From assembly GCF_051020765.1 (NCBI RefSeq), contig NC_134944.1, forward strand, positions 806,001 to 870,000: a DNA stretch of 64,000 nucleotides. The letters are read 5' to 3'. Positions 45,701 to 60,000 of the stretch are shown here, piece after piece. The notes below the pieces were generated by a model that saw nothing but the letters and a program-made list of their open reading frames with translations, made no database searches and had not been told where the DNA came from. This stretch comes from Lasioglossum baleicum (Eukaryota; Arthropoda; Insecta; Hymenoptera; Halictidae). The translations under genes and the position numbers were made by a program. How positions within the stretch are numbered: the stretch's first letter is position 1; each line of letters begins with the position of its first letter.

Positions 45701-47444
45701 GGATTTTAGAAGTTTCGGCGCGATTCTTGTCTTAATCTCAGGATACTGCCGAAGTGGATTCGCGCCCTGGGGTTGTCTCGTTCCTCGAGAAATGTTTGAA
45801 AACCTTCTTTCTACAAACATCGTCGAATATTTTCTTGAATGGTAACGCCGTTTCTTGACTAAGCTGAAGCATTTCCTGCTTCATTTTTTCGTGGTTAGTT
45901 GTGTGCATTCGTTCCGGATGATTGTGATCGTGTAATAATTTGATACACCCATCATCGATTTCCATTATTGCTCCACGACACCCCGTATTGCGACGTGTGT
46001 TACAGCGGAAAATATTTTCGGTGCTTTTGTCTTTATTAGTAATGAGCAATGGCCGTCCTCTCCCATTTATCCAGAGAGGAGTCCAGGCTGCAACTCCTGT
46101 CCTCTCCTGAGCTGCCGGGCGTCCGCTAGCATTGCTTCGTACTCTCCCTAACCTATGGGCGGCCGTGTTCTTACCTCGTCCTCTCCCACAGGCGCAGCAA
46201 AAATGCTCTGCGACAGCCTACCGGCATTTACACCAATCGTTGCTAACCCCTAACAAGGCGTTTTAGGGATTTTAGAAGTTTCGGCACGATTCTTGTCTTA
46301 ATCTCAGGATACTGCCGAAGTGGATTCGCGCCCTGGGGTTGTCTCGTTCCTCGAGAAATGTTTGAAAACCTTCTTTCTACAAACATCGTCGAATATTTTC
46401 TTGAATGGTAACGCCGTTTCTTGACTAAGCTGAAGCATTTCCTGCTTCATTTTTTCGTGGTTAGTTGTGTGCATTCGTTCCGGATGATTGTGATCGTGTA
46501 ATAATTTGATACACCCATCATCGATTTCCATGATTGCCCCACGACACCCCGTAGTGCGGCGTGTGTTACACCGGAAAATATTTTCAGTGCTTTTGTCTTT
46601 ATTAGTACTTAGTAATGGCCGTCCTCTCCCATTTAGCCAGGGAGGCGTCCAGGCTGCAACTCCTGTCCTCTCCTGAGCTGCCGGGCGTCCGATAGCATTG
46701 CTTCGTACTCTCACTTTCCCGTTCCTCGACTGAGCTGAAGCATTTCTTGCTTCATTTTTTCGTGGTCAGTTGTGTGCATTCGTTCCGGATGATTGTAACC
46801 GTGTAATAATTTGATACACCCATCACCGCCTTCCATTATTGCTCCACGACACCCCGCATTGCGACGTGTGTTACAGCGGAAAATATTTTCGGTGCTTTTG
46901 TCTTTATTAGTAATGGGCAATGGCCGTCCTCTCCCATTTATCCAGAGAGGCGTCCAGGCTGCAACTCCTGTCCTCTCCTGAGCTGCCGGGCGTCCGATAG
47001 CATTGCTTCGTACTCTCCCTTTCCCGTTTCTCGACTAAGCTGAAGCATTTCTTGCTTCATTTTTTCGTGCTCAGTTGTGAGCATTCGTTCCGGATGATTG
47101 TGATCGTGTAATAATTTGATACACCCATCACCGACTTCCATGATTGCCCCACGACACCCCGTAGTGCGGCGTGTGTTACACCGGAAAGTATTTTCGATGC
47201 TTTTGTCTTTATTACTACTTAGTAATGGCCGTCCTCTCCCATTTAGTCGGGGAGGCGTCCAGGTGCAACCCCTGTCCTCTCCTGAGCTGCCGGGCGTCCG
47301 ATAGCATTGCTTCGTACTCTCCCTTTCCCGTTCCTCGACTGAGCTGAAGCATTTCTTGCTTCATTTTTTCGTGGTCAGTTGTGTGCATTCGTTCCGGATG
47401 ATTGTGATCGTGTAATAATTTGATACACCCATCACCGCCTTCCA

Positions 47445-50400
47445 TTATTGCTCCACGACATCCCGTATTGCGACGTGTGTTACAGCGGAAAATATTTTCG
47501 GTGCTTTTGTCTTTATTAGTAATGGGCAATGGCCGTCCTCTCCCATTTATCCAGAGAGGAGTCCAGGCTGCAACTCCTGTCCTCTCCTGAGCTGCCGGGC
47601 GTCCGCTAGCATTGCTTCGTACTCTCCCTAACCTATGGGCGGCCGTGTTCTTACCTCGTCCTCTCCCACAGGCGCAGCAAAAATGCTCTGCGACAGCCTA
47701 CCGGTATTTATACCAATCGTTGCTAACCCCTAACAAGGCGTTTTAGGGATTTTAGAAGTTTCGGCGCGATTCTTGTCTTAATCTCAGGATACTGCCGAAG
47801 CGGATTCGCGCCCTGGGGTTGTCTCGTTCCTCGAGAAATGTTTGAAAACCTTCTTTCTACAAACATCGTCGAATATTTTCTTGAATGGTAACGCCGTTTC
47901 TTGACTAAGCTGAAGCATTTCCTGCTTCATTTTTTCGTGGTTAGTTGTGTGCATTCGTTCCGGATGATTGTCATCGTGTAATAATTTGATACACCCATCA
48001 TCGATTTCCATGATTGCCCCACGACACCCCGTAGTGCGGCGTGTGTTACACCGGAAAATATTTTCAGTGCTTTTGTCTTTATTAGTACTTAGTAATGGCC
48101 GTCCTCTCCCATTTAGCCAGGGAGGCGTCCAGGCTGCAACTCCTGTCCTCTCCTGAGCTGCCGGGCGTCCGATAGCATTGCTTCGTACTCTCCCTTTCCC
48201 GTTCCTCGACTGAGCTGAAGCATTTCTTGCTTCATTTTTTCGTGGTCAGTTGTGTGCATTTGTTCCGGATGATTGTGATCGTGTAATAATTTGATACACC
48301 CATCACCGACTTCCATGATTGCCCCACGACACCCCGTAGTGCGGCGTGTGTTACACCGGAAAATATTTTCGATGCTTTTGTCTTTATTACTACTTAGTAA
48401 TGGCCGTCCTCTCCCATTTAGTCGGGGAGGCGTCCAGGTGCAACCCCTGTCCTCTCCTGAGCTGCCGGGCGTCCGATAGCATTGCTTCGTACTCTCCCTT
48501 TCCCGTTCCTCGACAGAGCTGAAGCATTTCTTGCTTCATTTTTTCGTGCTCAGTTGTGTGCATTCGTTCCGGATGATTGTGATCGTGTAATAATTTGATA
48601 CACCCATCACCGCCTTCCATTATTGCTCCACGACACCCCGTATTGCGACGTGTGTTACAGCGGAAAATATTTTCGGTGCTTTTGTCTTTATTAGTAATGG
48701 GCAATGGCCGTCCTCTCCCATTTATCCAGAGAGGCGTCCAGGCTGCAACTCCTGTCCTCTCCTGAGCTGCCGGGCGTCCGATAGCATTGCTTCGTACTCT
48801 CCCTTTCCCGTTCCTCGACTGAGCTGAAGCATTTCTTGCTTCATTTTTTCGTGGTCAGTTGTGTGCATTCGTTCCGGATGATTGTGATCGTGTAATAATT
48901 TGATACACCCATCACCGCCTTCCATTATTGCTCCACGACACCCCGTAGTGCGGCGTGTGTTACACCGGAAAATATTTTCAGTGCTTTTGTCTTTATTAGT
49001 ACTTAGTAATGGCCGTCCTCTCCCATTTAGCCAGGGAGGCGTCCAGGCTGCAACTCCTGTCCTCTCCTGAGCTGCCGGGCGTCCGATAGCATTGCTTCGT
49101 ACTCTCCCTTTCCCGTTCCTCGACTGAGCTGAAGCATTTCTTGCTTCATTTTTTCGTGGTTAGTTGTGTGCATTCGTTCCGGATGATTGTGATCGTGTAA
49201 TAATTTGATACACCCATCATCGATTTCCATGATTGCCCCACGACACCCCGTAGTGCGGCGTGTGTTACACCGGAAAATATTTTCAGTGCTTTTGTCTTTA
49301 TTAGTACTTAGTAATGGCCGTCCTCTCCCATTTAGCCAGGGAGGCGTCCAGGCTGCAACTCCTGTCCTCTCCTGAGCTGCCGGGCGTCCGATAGCATTGC
49401 TTCGTACTCTCCCTTTCCCGTTCCTCGACTGAGCTGAAGCATTTCTTGCTTCATTTTTTCGTGGTCAGTTGTGTGCATTCGTTCCGGATGATTGTGATCG
49501 TGTAATAATTTGATACACCCATCACCGACTTCCATGATTGCCCCACGACACGCCGTAGTGCGGCGTGTGTTACACCGGAAAATATTTTCGATGCTTTTGT
49601 CTTTATTACTACTTAGTAATGGCCGTCCTCTCCCATTTAGTCGGGGAGGCGTCCAGGTGCAACCCCTGTCCTCTCCTGAGCTGCCGGGCGTCCGATAGCA
49701 TTGCTTCGTACTCTCCCTTTCCCGTTCCTCGACTGAGCTGAAGCATTTCTTGCTTCATTTTTTCGTGGTCAGTTGTGTGCATTCGTTCCGGATGATTGTG
49801 ATCGTGTAATAATTTGATACACCCATCACCGCCTTCCATTATTGCTCCACGACACCCCGTAGTGCGGCGTGTGTTACACCGGAAAATATTTTCAGTGCTT
49901 TTGTCTTTATTAGTACTTAGTAATGGCCGTCCTCTCCCATTTAGCCAGGGAGGCGTCCAGGCTGCAACTCCTGTCCTCTCCTGAGCTGCCGGGCGTCCGA
50001 TAGCATTGCTTCGTACTCTCCCTTTCCCGTTCCTCGACTGAGCTGAAGCATTTCTTGCTTCATTTTTTCGTGGTTAGTTGTGTGCATTCGTTCCGGATGA
50101 TTGTGATCGTGTAATAATTTGATACACCCATCATCGATTTCCATGATTGCCCCACGACACCCCGTAGTGCGGCGTGTGTTACACCGTAAAATATTTTCAG
50201 TGCTTTTGTCTTTATTAGTACTTAGTAATGGCCGTCCTCTCCCATTTAGCCAGGGAGGCGTCCAGGCTGCAACTCCTGTCCTCTCCTGAGCTGCCGGGCG
50301 TCCGATAGCATTGCTTCGTACTCTCCCTTTCCCGTTCCTCGACTGAGCTGAAGCATTTCTTGCTTCATTTTTTCGTGGTCAGTTGTGTGCATTCGTTCCG

Positions 50401-53400
50401 GATGATTGTGATCGTGTAATAATTTGATACACCCATCACCGACTTCCATGATTGCCCCACGACACGCCGTAGTGCGGCGTGTGTTACACCGGAAAATATT
50501 TTCGATGCTTTTGTCTTTATTACTACTTAGTAATGGCCGTCCTCTCCCATTTAGTCGGGGAGGCGTCCAGGTGCAACCCCTGTCCTCTCCTGAGCTGCTG
50601 GGCGTCCGATAGCATTGCTTCGTACTCTCCCTTTCCCGTTCCTCGACTGAGCTGAAGCATTTCTTGCTTCATTTTTTCGTGGTCAGTTGTGTGCATTCGT
50701 TCCGGATGATTGTGACCGTGTAATAATTTGATACACCCATCACCGCCTTCCATTATTGCTCCACGACACCCCGTATTGCGACGTGTGTTACAGCGGAAAA
50801 TATTTTCGGTGCTTTTGTCTTTATTAGTAATGGGCAATGGCCGTCCTCTCCCATTTATCCAGAGAGGCGTCCAGGCTGCAACTCCTGTCCTCTCCTGAGC
50901 TGCCGGGCGTCCGATAGCATTGCTTCGTACTCTCCCTTTCCCGTTTCTCGACTAAGCTGAAGCATTTCTTGCTTCATTTTTTCGTGCTCAGTTGTGTGCA
51001 TTCGTTCCGGATGATTGTGATCGTGTAATAATTTGATACACCCATCATCGATTTCCATTATTGCTCCACGACACCCCGTATTGCGACGTGTGTTACAGCG
51101 GAAAATATTTTCGGTGCTTTTGTCTTTATTAGTAATGAGTAATGGCCGTCCTCTCCCATTTATCCAGAGAGGAGTCCAGGCTGCAACTCCTGTCCTCTCC
51201 TGAGCTGCCGGGCGTCCGCTAGCATTGCTTCGTACTCTCCCTAACCTATGGGCGGCCGTGTTCTTACCTCGTCCTCTCCCACAGGCGCAGCAAAAATGCT
51301 CTGCGACAGCCTACCGGCATTTACACCAATCGTTGCTAACCCCTAACAAGGCGTTTTAGGGATTTTAGAAGTTTCGGCACGATTCTTGTCTTAATCTCAG
51401 GATACTGCCGAAGTGGATTCGCGCCCTGGGGTTGTCTCGTTCCTCGAGAAATGTTTGAAAACCTTCTTTCTACAAACATCGTCGAATATTTTCTTGAATG
51501 GTAACGCCGTTTCTTGACTAAGCTGAAGCATTTCCTGCTTCATTTTTTCGTGGTTAGTTGTGTGCATTCGTTCCGGATGATTGTGATCGTGTAATAATTT
51601 GATACACCCATCATCGATTTCCATGATTGCCCCACGACACCCCGTAGTGCGGCGTGTGTTACACCGGAAAATATTTTCAGTGCTTTTGTCTTTATTAGTA
51701 CTTAGTAATGGCCGTCCTCTCCCATTTAGCCAGGGAGGCGTCCAGGCTGCAACTCCTGTCCTCTCCTGAGCTGCCGGGCGTCCGATAGCATTGCTTCGTA
51801 CTCTCCCTTTCCCGTTCCTCGACTGAGCTGAAGCATTTCTTGCTTCATTTTTTCGTGGTCAGTTGTGTGCATTCGTTCCGGATGATTGTGATCGTGTAAT
51901 AATTTGATACACCCATCACCGACTTCCATGATTGCCCCACGACACGCCGTAGTGCGGCGTGTGTTACACCGGAAAATATTTTCGATGCTTTTGTCTTTAT
52001 TACTACTTAGTAATGGCCGTCCTCTCCCATTTAGTCGGGGAGGCGTCCAGGTGCAACCCCTGTCCTCTCCTGAGCTGCCGGGCGTCCGATAGCATTGCTT
52101 CGTACTCTCCCTTTCCCGTTCCTCGACTGAGCTGAAGCATTTCTTGCTTCATTTTTTCGTGGTCAGTTGTGTGCATTCGTTCCGGATGATTGTGATCGTG
52201 TAATAATTTGATACACCCATCACCGCCTTCCATTATTGCTCCACGACATCCCGTATTGCGACGTGTGTTACAGCGGAAAATATTTTCGGTGCTTTTGTCT
52301 TTATTAGTAATGGGCAATGGCCGTCCTCTCCCATTTATCCAGAGAGGAGTCCAGGCTGCAACTCCTGTCCTCTCCTGAGCTGCCGGGCGTCCGCTAGCAT
52401 TGCTTCGTACTCTCCCTAACCTATGGGCGGCCGTGTTCTTACCTCGTCCTCTCCCACAGGCGCAGCAAAAATGCTCTGCGACAGCCTACCGGTATTTATA
52501 CCAATCGTTGCTAACCCCTAACAAGGCGTTTTAGGGATTTTAGAAGTTTCGGCGCGATTCTTGTCTTAATCTCAGGATACTGCCGAAGCGGATTCGCGCC
52601 CTGGGGTTGTCTCGTTCCTCGAGAAATGTTTGAAAACCTTCTTTCTACAAACATCGTCGAATATTTTCTTGAATGGTAACGCCGTTTCTTGACTAAGCTG
52701 AAGCATTTCCTGCTTCATTTTTTCGTGGTTAGTTGTGTGCATTCGTTCCGGATGATTGTCATCGTGTAATAATTTGATACACCCATCATCGATTTCCATG
52801 ATTGCCCCACGACACCCCGTAGTGCGGCGTGTGTTACACCGGAAAATATTTTCAGTGCTTTTGTCTTTATTAGTACTTAGTAATGGCCGTCCTCTCCCAT
52901 TTAGCCAGGGAGGCGTCCAGGCTGCAACTCCTGTCCTCTCCTGAGCTGCCGGGCGTCCGATAGCATTGCTTCGTACTCTCCCTTTCCCGTTCCTCGACTG
53001 AGCTGAAGCATTTCTTGCTTCATTTTTTCGTGGTCAGTTGTGTGCATTTGTTCCGGATGATTGTGATCGTGTAATAATTTGATACACCCATCACCGACTT
53101 CCATGATTGCCCCACGACACCCCGTAGTGCGGCGTGTGTTACACCGGAAAATATTTTCGATGCTTTTGTCTTTATTACTACTTAGTAATGGCCGTCCTCT
53201 CCCATTTAGTCGGGGAGGCGTCCAGGTGCAACCCCTGTCCTCTCCTGAGCTGCCGGGCGTCCGATAGCATTGCTTCGTACTCTCCCTTTCCCGTTCCTCG
53301 ACAGAGCTGAAGCATTTCTTGCTTCATTTTTTCGTGCTCAGTTGTGTGCATTCGTTCCGGATGATTGTGATCGTGTAATAATTTGATACACCCATCACCG

Positions 53401-56400
53401 CCTTCCATTATTGCTCCACGACACCCCGTATTGCGACGTGTGTTACAGCGGAAAATATTTTCGGTGCTTTTGTCTTTATTAGTAATGGGCAATGGCCGTC
53501 CTCTCCCATTTATCCAGAGAGGCGTCCAGGCTGCAACTCCTGTCCTCTCCTGAGCTGCCGGGCGTCCGATAGCATTGCTTCGTACTCTCCCTTTCCCGTT
53601 CCTCGACTGAGCTGAAGCATTTCTTGCTTCATTTTTTCGTGGTCAGTTGTGTGCATTCGTTCCGGATGATTGTGATCGTGTAATAATTTGATACACCCAT
53701 CACCGCCTTCCATTATTGCTCCACGACACCCCGTAGTGCGGCGTGTGTTACACCGGAAAATATTTTCAGTGCTTTTGTCTTTATTAGTACTTAGTAATGG
53801 CCGTCCTCTCCCATTTAGCCAGGGAGGCGTCCAGGCTGCAACTCCTGTCCTCTCCTGAGCTGCCGGGCGTCCGATAGCATTGCTTCGTACTCTCCCTTTC
53901 CCGTTCCTCGACTGAGCTGAAGCATTTCTTGCTTCATTTTTTCGTGGTTAGTTGTGTGCATTCGTTCCGGATGATTGTGATCGTGTAATAATTTGATACA
54001 CCCATCATCGATTTCCATGATTGCCCCACGACACCCCGTAGTGCGGCGTGTGTTACACCGGAAAATATTTTCAGTGCTTTTGTCTTTATTAGTACTTAGT
54101 AATGGCCGTCCTCTCCCATTTAGCCAGGGAGGCGTCCAGGCTGCAACTCCTGTCCTCTCCTGAGCTGCCGGGCGTCCGATAGCATTGCTTCGTACTCTCC
54201 CTTTCCCGTTCCTCGACTGAGCTGAAGCATTTCTTGCTTCATTTTTTCGTGGTCAGTTGTGTGCATTCGTTCCGGATGATTGTGATCGTGTAATAATTTG
54301 ATACACCCATCACCGACTTCCATGATTGCCCCACGACACGCCGTAGTGCGGCGTGTGTTACACCGGAAAATATTTTCGATGCTTTTGTCTTTATTACTAC
54401 TTAGTAATGGCCGTCCTCTCCCATTTAGTCGGGGAGGCGTCCAGGTGCAACCCCTGTCCTCTCCTGAGCTGCCGGGCGTCCGATAGCATTGCTTCGTACT
54501 CTCCCTTTCCCGTTCCTCGACTGAGCTGAAGCATTTCTTGCTTCATTTTTTCGTGGTCAGTTGTGTGCATTCGTTCCGGATGATTGTGATCGTGTAATAA
54601 TTTGATACACCCATCACCGCCTTCCATTATTGCTCCACGACACCCCGTAGTGCGGCGTGTGTTACACCGGAAAATATTTTCAGTGCTTTTGTCTTTATTA
54701 GTACTTAGTAATGGCCGTCCTCTCCCATTTAGCCAGGGAGGCGTCCAGGCTGCAACTCCTGTCCTCTCCTGAGCTGCCGGGCGTCCGATAGCATTGCTTC
54801 GTACTCTCCCTTTCCCGTTCCTCGACTGAGCTGAAGCATTTCTTGCTTCATTTTTTCGTGGTTAGTTGTGTGCATTCGTTCCGGATGATTGTGATCGTGT
54901 AATAATTTGATACACCCATCATCGATTTCCATGATTGCCCCACGACACCCCGTAGTGCGGCGTGTGTTACACCGTAAAATATTTTCAGTGCTTTTGTCTT
55001 TATTAGTACTTAGTAATGGCCGTCCTCTCCCATTTAGCCAGGGAGGCGTCCAGGCTGCAACTCCTGTCCTCTCCTGAGCTGCCGGGCGTCCGATAGCATT
55101 GCTTCGTACTCTCCCTTTCCCGTTCCTCGACTGAGCTGAAGCATTTCTTGCTTCATTTTTTCGTGGTCAGTTGTGTGCATTCGTTCCGGATGATTGTGAT
55201 CGTGTAATAATTTGATACACCCATCACCGACTTCCATGATTGCCCCACGACACGCCGTAGTGCGGCGTGTGTTACACTGGAAAATATTTTCGATGCTTTT
55301 GTCTTTATTACTACTTAGTAATGGCCGTCCTCTCCCATTTAGTCGGGGAGGCGTCCAGGTGCAACCCCTGTCCTCTCCTGAGCTGCTGGGCGTCCGATAG
55401 CATTGCTTCGTACTCTCCCTTTCCCGTTCCTCGACTGAGCTGAAGCATTTCTTGCTTCATTTTTTCGTGGTCAGTTGTGTGCATTCGTTCCGGATGATTG
55501 TGACCGTGTAATAATTTGATACACCCATCACCGCCTTCCATTATTGCTCCACGACACCCCGTATTGCGACGTGTGTTACAGCGGAAAATATTTTCGGTGC
55601 TTTTGTCTTTATTAGTAATGGGCAATGGCCGTCCTCTCCCATTTATCCAGAGAGGCGTCCAGGCTGCAACTCCTGTCCTCTCCTGAGCTGCCGGGCGTCC
55701 GATAGCATTGCTTCGTACTCTCCCTTTCCCGTTTCTCGACTAAGCTGAAGCATTTCTTGCTTCATTTTTTCGTGCTCAGTTGTGTGCATTCGTTCCGGAT
55801 GATTGTGATCGTGTAATAATTTGATACACCCATCATCGATTTCCATTATTGCTCCACGACACCCCGTATTGCGACGTGTGTTACAGCGGAAAATATTTTC
55901 GGTGCTTTTGTCTTTATTAGTAATGAGTAATGGCCGTCCTCTCCCATTTATCCAGAGAGGAGTCCAGGCTGCAACTCCTGTCCTCTCCTGAGCTGCCGGG
56001 CGTCCGCTAGCATTGCTTCGTACTCTCCCTAACCTATGGGCGGCCGTGTTCTTACCTCGTCCTCTCCCACAGGCGCAGCAAAAATGCTCTGCGACAGCCT
56101 ACCGGCATTTACACCAATCGTTGCTAACCCCTAACAAGGCGTTTTAGGGATTTTAGAAGTTTCGGCACGATTCTTGTCTTAATCTCAGGATACTGCCGAA
56201 GTGGATTCGCGCCCTGGGGTTGTCTCGTTCCTCGAGAAATGTTTGAAAACCTTCTTTCTACAAACATCGTCGAATATTTTCTTGAATGGTAACGCCGTTT
56301 CTTGACTAAGCTGAAGCATTTCCTGCTTCATTTTTTCGTGGTTAGTTGTGTGCATTCGTTCCGGATGATTGTGATCGTGTAATAATTTGATACACCCATC

Positions 56401-57021
56401 ATCGATTTCCATGATTGCCCCACGACACCCCGTAGTGCGGCGTGTGTTACACCGGAAAATATTTTCAGTGCTTTTGTCTTTATTAGTACTTAGTAATGGC
56501 CGTCCTCTCCCATTTAGCCAGGGAGGCGTCCAGGCTGCAACTCCTGTCCTCTCCTGAGCTGCCGGGCGTCCGATAGCATTGCTTCGTACTCTCCCTTTCC
56601 CGTTCCTCGACTGAGCTGAAGCATTTCTTGCTTCATTTTTTCGTGGTCAGTTGTGTGCATTCGTTCCGGATGATTGTGATCGTGTAATAATTTGATACAC
56701 CCATCACCGACTTCCATGATTGCCCCACGACACGCCGTAGTGCGGCGTGTGTTACACCGGAAAATATTTTCGATGCTTTTGTCTTTATTACTACTTAGTA
56801 ATGGCCGTCCTCTCCCATTTAGTCGGGGAGGCGTCCAGGTGCAACCCCTGTCCTCTCCTGAGCTGCCGGGCGTCCGATAGCATTGCTTCGTACTCTCACT
56901 TTCCCGTTCCTCGACTGAGCTGAAGCATTTCTTGCTTCATTTTTTCGTGGTCAGTTGTGTGCATTCGTTCCGGATGATTGTAACCGTGTAATAATTTGAT
57001 ACACCCATCACCGCCTTCCAT
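47445..57021 (-). repeat. Higher-order repeat of 4788 bp, two consecutive copies
   Basis: The order of 14 monomers (eight of 305, four of 304, two of 566 bp; sum 4788) is the same in 47445-52233 and 52233-57021. The next round (57021-63332) has a period of 6311 bp, exactly 1523 bp more. That equals five extra monomers, so the repeat grew by whole monomers. Confidence 0.85.
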
Positions 57022-60000
57022 TATTGCTCCACGACACCCCGCATTGCGACGTGTGTTACAGCGGAAAATATTTTCGGTGCTTTTGTCTTTATTAGTAATG
57101 GGCAATGGCCGTCCTCTCCCATTTATCCAGAGAGGCGTCCAGGCTGCAACTCCTGTCCTCTCCTGAGCTGCCGGGCGTCCGATAGCATTGCTTCGTACTC
57201 TCCCTTTCCCGTTTCTCGACTAAGCTGAAGCATTTCTTGCTTCATTTTTTCGTGCTCAGTTGTGAGCATTCGTTCCGGATGATTGTGATCGTGTAATAAT
57301 TTGATACACCCATCACCGACTTCCATGATTGCCCCACGACACCCCGTAGTGCGGCGTGTGTTACACCGGAAAGTATTTTCGATGCTTTTGTCTTTATTAC
57401 TACTTAGTAATGGCCGTCCTCTCCCATTTAGTCGGGGAGGCGTCCAGGTGCAACCCCTGTCCTCTCCTGAGCTGCCGGGCGTCCGATAGCATTGCTTCGT
57501 ACTCTCCCTTTCCCGTTCCTCGACTGAGCTGAAGCATTTCTTGCTTCATTTTTTCGTGGTCAGTTGTGTGCATTCGTTCCGGATGATTGTGATCGTGTAA
57601 TAATTTGATACACCCATCACCGCCTTCCATTATTGCTCCACGACACCCCGTATTGCGACGTGTGTTACAGCGGAAAATATTTTCGGTGCTTTTGTCTTTA
57701 TTAGTAATGGGCAATGGCCGTCCTCTCCCATTTATCCAGAGAGGAGTCCAGGCTGCAACTCCTGTCCTCTCCTGAGCTGCCGGGCGTCCGCTAGCATTGC
57801 TTCGTACTCTCCCTAACCTATGGGCGGCCGTGTTCTTACCTCGTCCTCTCCCACAGGCGCAGCAAAAATGCTCTGCGACAGCCTACCGGTATTTATACCA
57901 ATCGTTGCTAACCCCTAACAAGGCGTTTTAGGGATTTTAGAAGTTTCGGCGCGATTCTTGTCTTAATCTCAGGATACTGCCGAAGCGGATTCGCGCCCTG
58001 GGGTTGTCTCGTTCCTCGAGAAATGTTTGAAAACCTTCTTTCTACAAACATCGTCGAATATTTTCTTGAATGGTAACGCCGTTTCTTGACTAAGCTGAAG
58101 CATTTCCTGCTTCATTTTTTCGTGGTTAGTTGTGTGCATTCGTTCCGGATGATTGTCATCGTGTAATAATTTGATACACCCATCATCGATTTCCATGATT
58201 GCCCCACGACACCCCGTAGTGCGGCGTGTGTTACACCGGAAAATATTTTCAGTGCTTTTGTCTTTATTAGTACTTAGTAATGGCCGTCCTCTCCCATTTA
58301 GCCAGGGAGGCGTCCAGGCTGCAACTCCTGTCCTCTCCTGAGCTGCCGGGCGTCCGATAGCATTGCTTCGTACTCTCCCTTTCCCGTTCCTCGACTGAGC
58401 TGAAGCATTTCTTGCTTCATTTTTTCGTGGTCAGTTGTGTGCATTTGTTCCGGATGATTGTGATCGTGTAATAATTTGATACACCCATCACCGACTTCCA
58501 TGATTGCCCCACGACACCCCGTAGTGCGGCGTGTGTTACACCGGAAAATATTTTCGATGCTTTTGTCTTTATTACTACTTAGTAATGGCCGTCCTCTCCC
58601 ATTTAGTCGGGGAGGCGTCCAGGTGCAACCCCTGTCCTCTCCTGAGCTGCCGGGCGTCCGATAGCATTGCTTCGTACTCTCCCTTTCCCGTTCCTCGACA
58701 GAGCTGAAGCATTTCTTGCTTCATTTTTTCGTGCTCAGTTGTGTGCATTCGTTCCGGATGATTGTGATCGTGTAATAATTTGATACACCCATCACCGCCT
58801 TCCATTATTGCTCCACGACACCCCGTATTGCGACGTGTGTTACAGCGGAAAATATTTTCGGTGCTTTTGTCTTTATTAGTAATGGGCAATGGCCGTCCTC
58901 TCCCATTTATCCAGAGAGGCGTCCAGGCTGCAACTCCTGTCCTCTCCTGAGCTGCCGGGCGTCCGATAGCATTGCTTCGTACTCTCCCTTTCCCGTTCCT
59001 CGACTGAGCTGAAGCATTTCTTGCTTCATTTTTTCGTGGTCAGTTGTGTGCATTCGTTCCGGATGATTGTGATCGTGTAATAATTTGATACACCCATCAC
59101 CGCCTTCCATTATTGCTCCACGACACCCCGTAGTGCGGCGTGTGTTACACCGGAAAATATTTTCAGTGCTTTTGTCTTTATTAGTACTTAGTAATGGCCG
59201 TCCTCTCCCATTTAGCCAGGGAGGCGTCCAGGCTGCAACTCCTGTCCTCTCCTGAGCTGCCGGGCGTCCGATAGCATTGCTTCGTACTCTCCCTTTCCCG
59301 TTCCTCGACTGAGCTGAAGCATTTCTTGCTTCATTTTTTCGTGGTTAGTTGTGTGCATTCGTTCCGGATGATTGCGATCGTGTAATAATTTGATACACCC
59401 ATCATCGATTTCCATGATTGCCCCACGACACCCCGTAGTGCGGCGTGTGTTACACCGGAAAATATTTTCGATGCTTTTGTCTTTATTACTACTTAGTAAT
59501 GGCCGTCCTCTCCCATTTAGTCGGGGAGGCGTCCAGGTGCAACCCCTGTCCTCTCCTGAGCTGCCGGGCGTCCGATAGCATTGCTTCGTACTCTCCCTTT
59601 CCCGTTCCTCGACAGAGCTGAAGCATTTCTTGCTTCATTTTTTCGTGCTCAGTTGTGTGCATTCGTTCCGGATGATTGTGATCGTGTAATAATTTGATAC
59701 ACCCATCACCGCCTTCCATTATTGCTCCACGACACCCCGTATTGCGACGTGTGTTACAGCGGAAAATATTTTCGGTGCTTTTGTCTTTATTAGTAATGGG
59801 CAATGGCCGTCCTCTCCCATTTATCCAGAGAGGCGTCCAGGCTGCAACTCCTGTCCTCTCCTGAGCTGCCGGGCGTCCGATAGCATTGCTTCGTACTCTC
59901 CCTTTCCCGTTCCTCGACTGAGCTGAAGCATTTCTTGCTTCATTTTTTCGTGGTCAGTTGTGTGCATTCGTTCCGGATGATTGTGATCGTGTAATAATTT

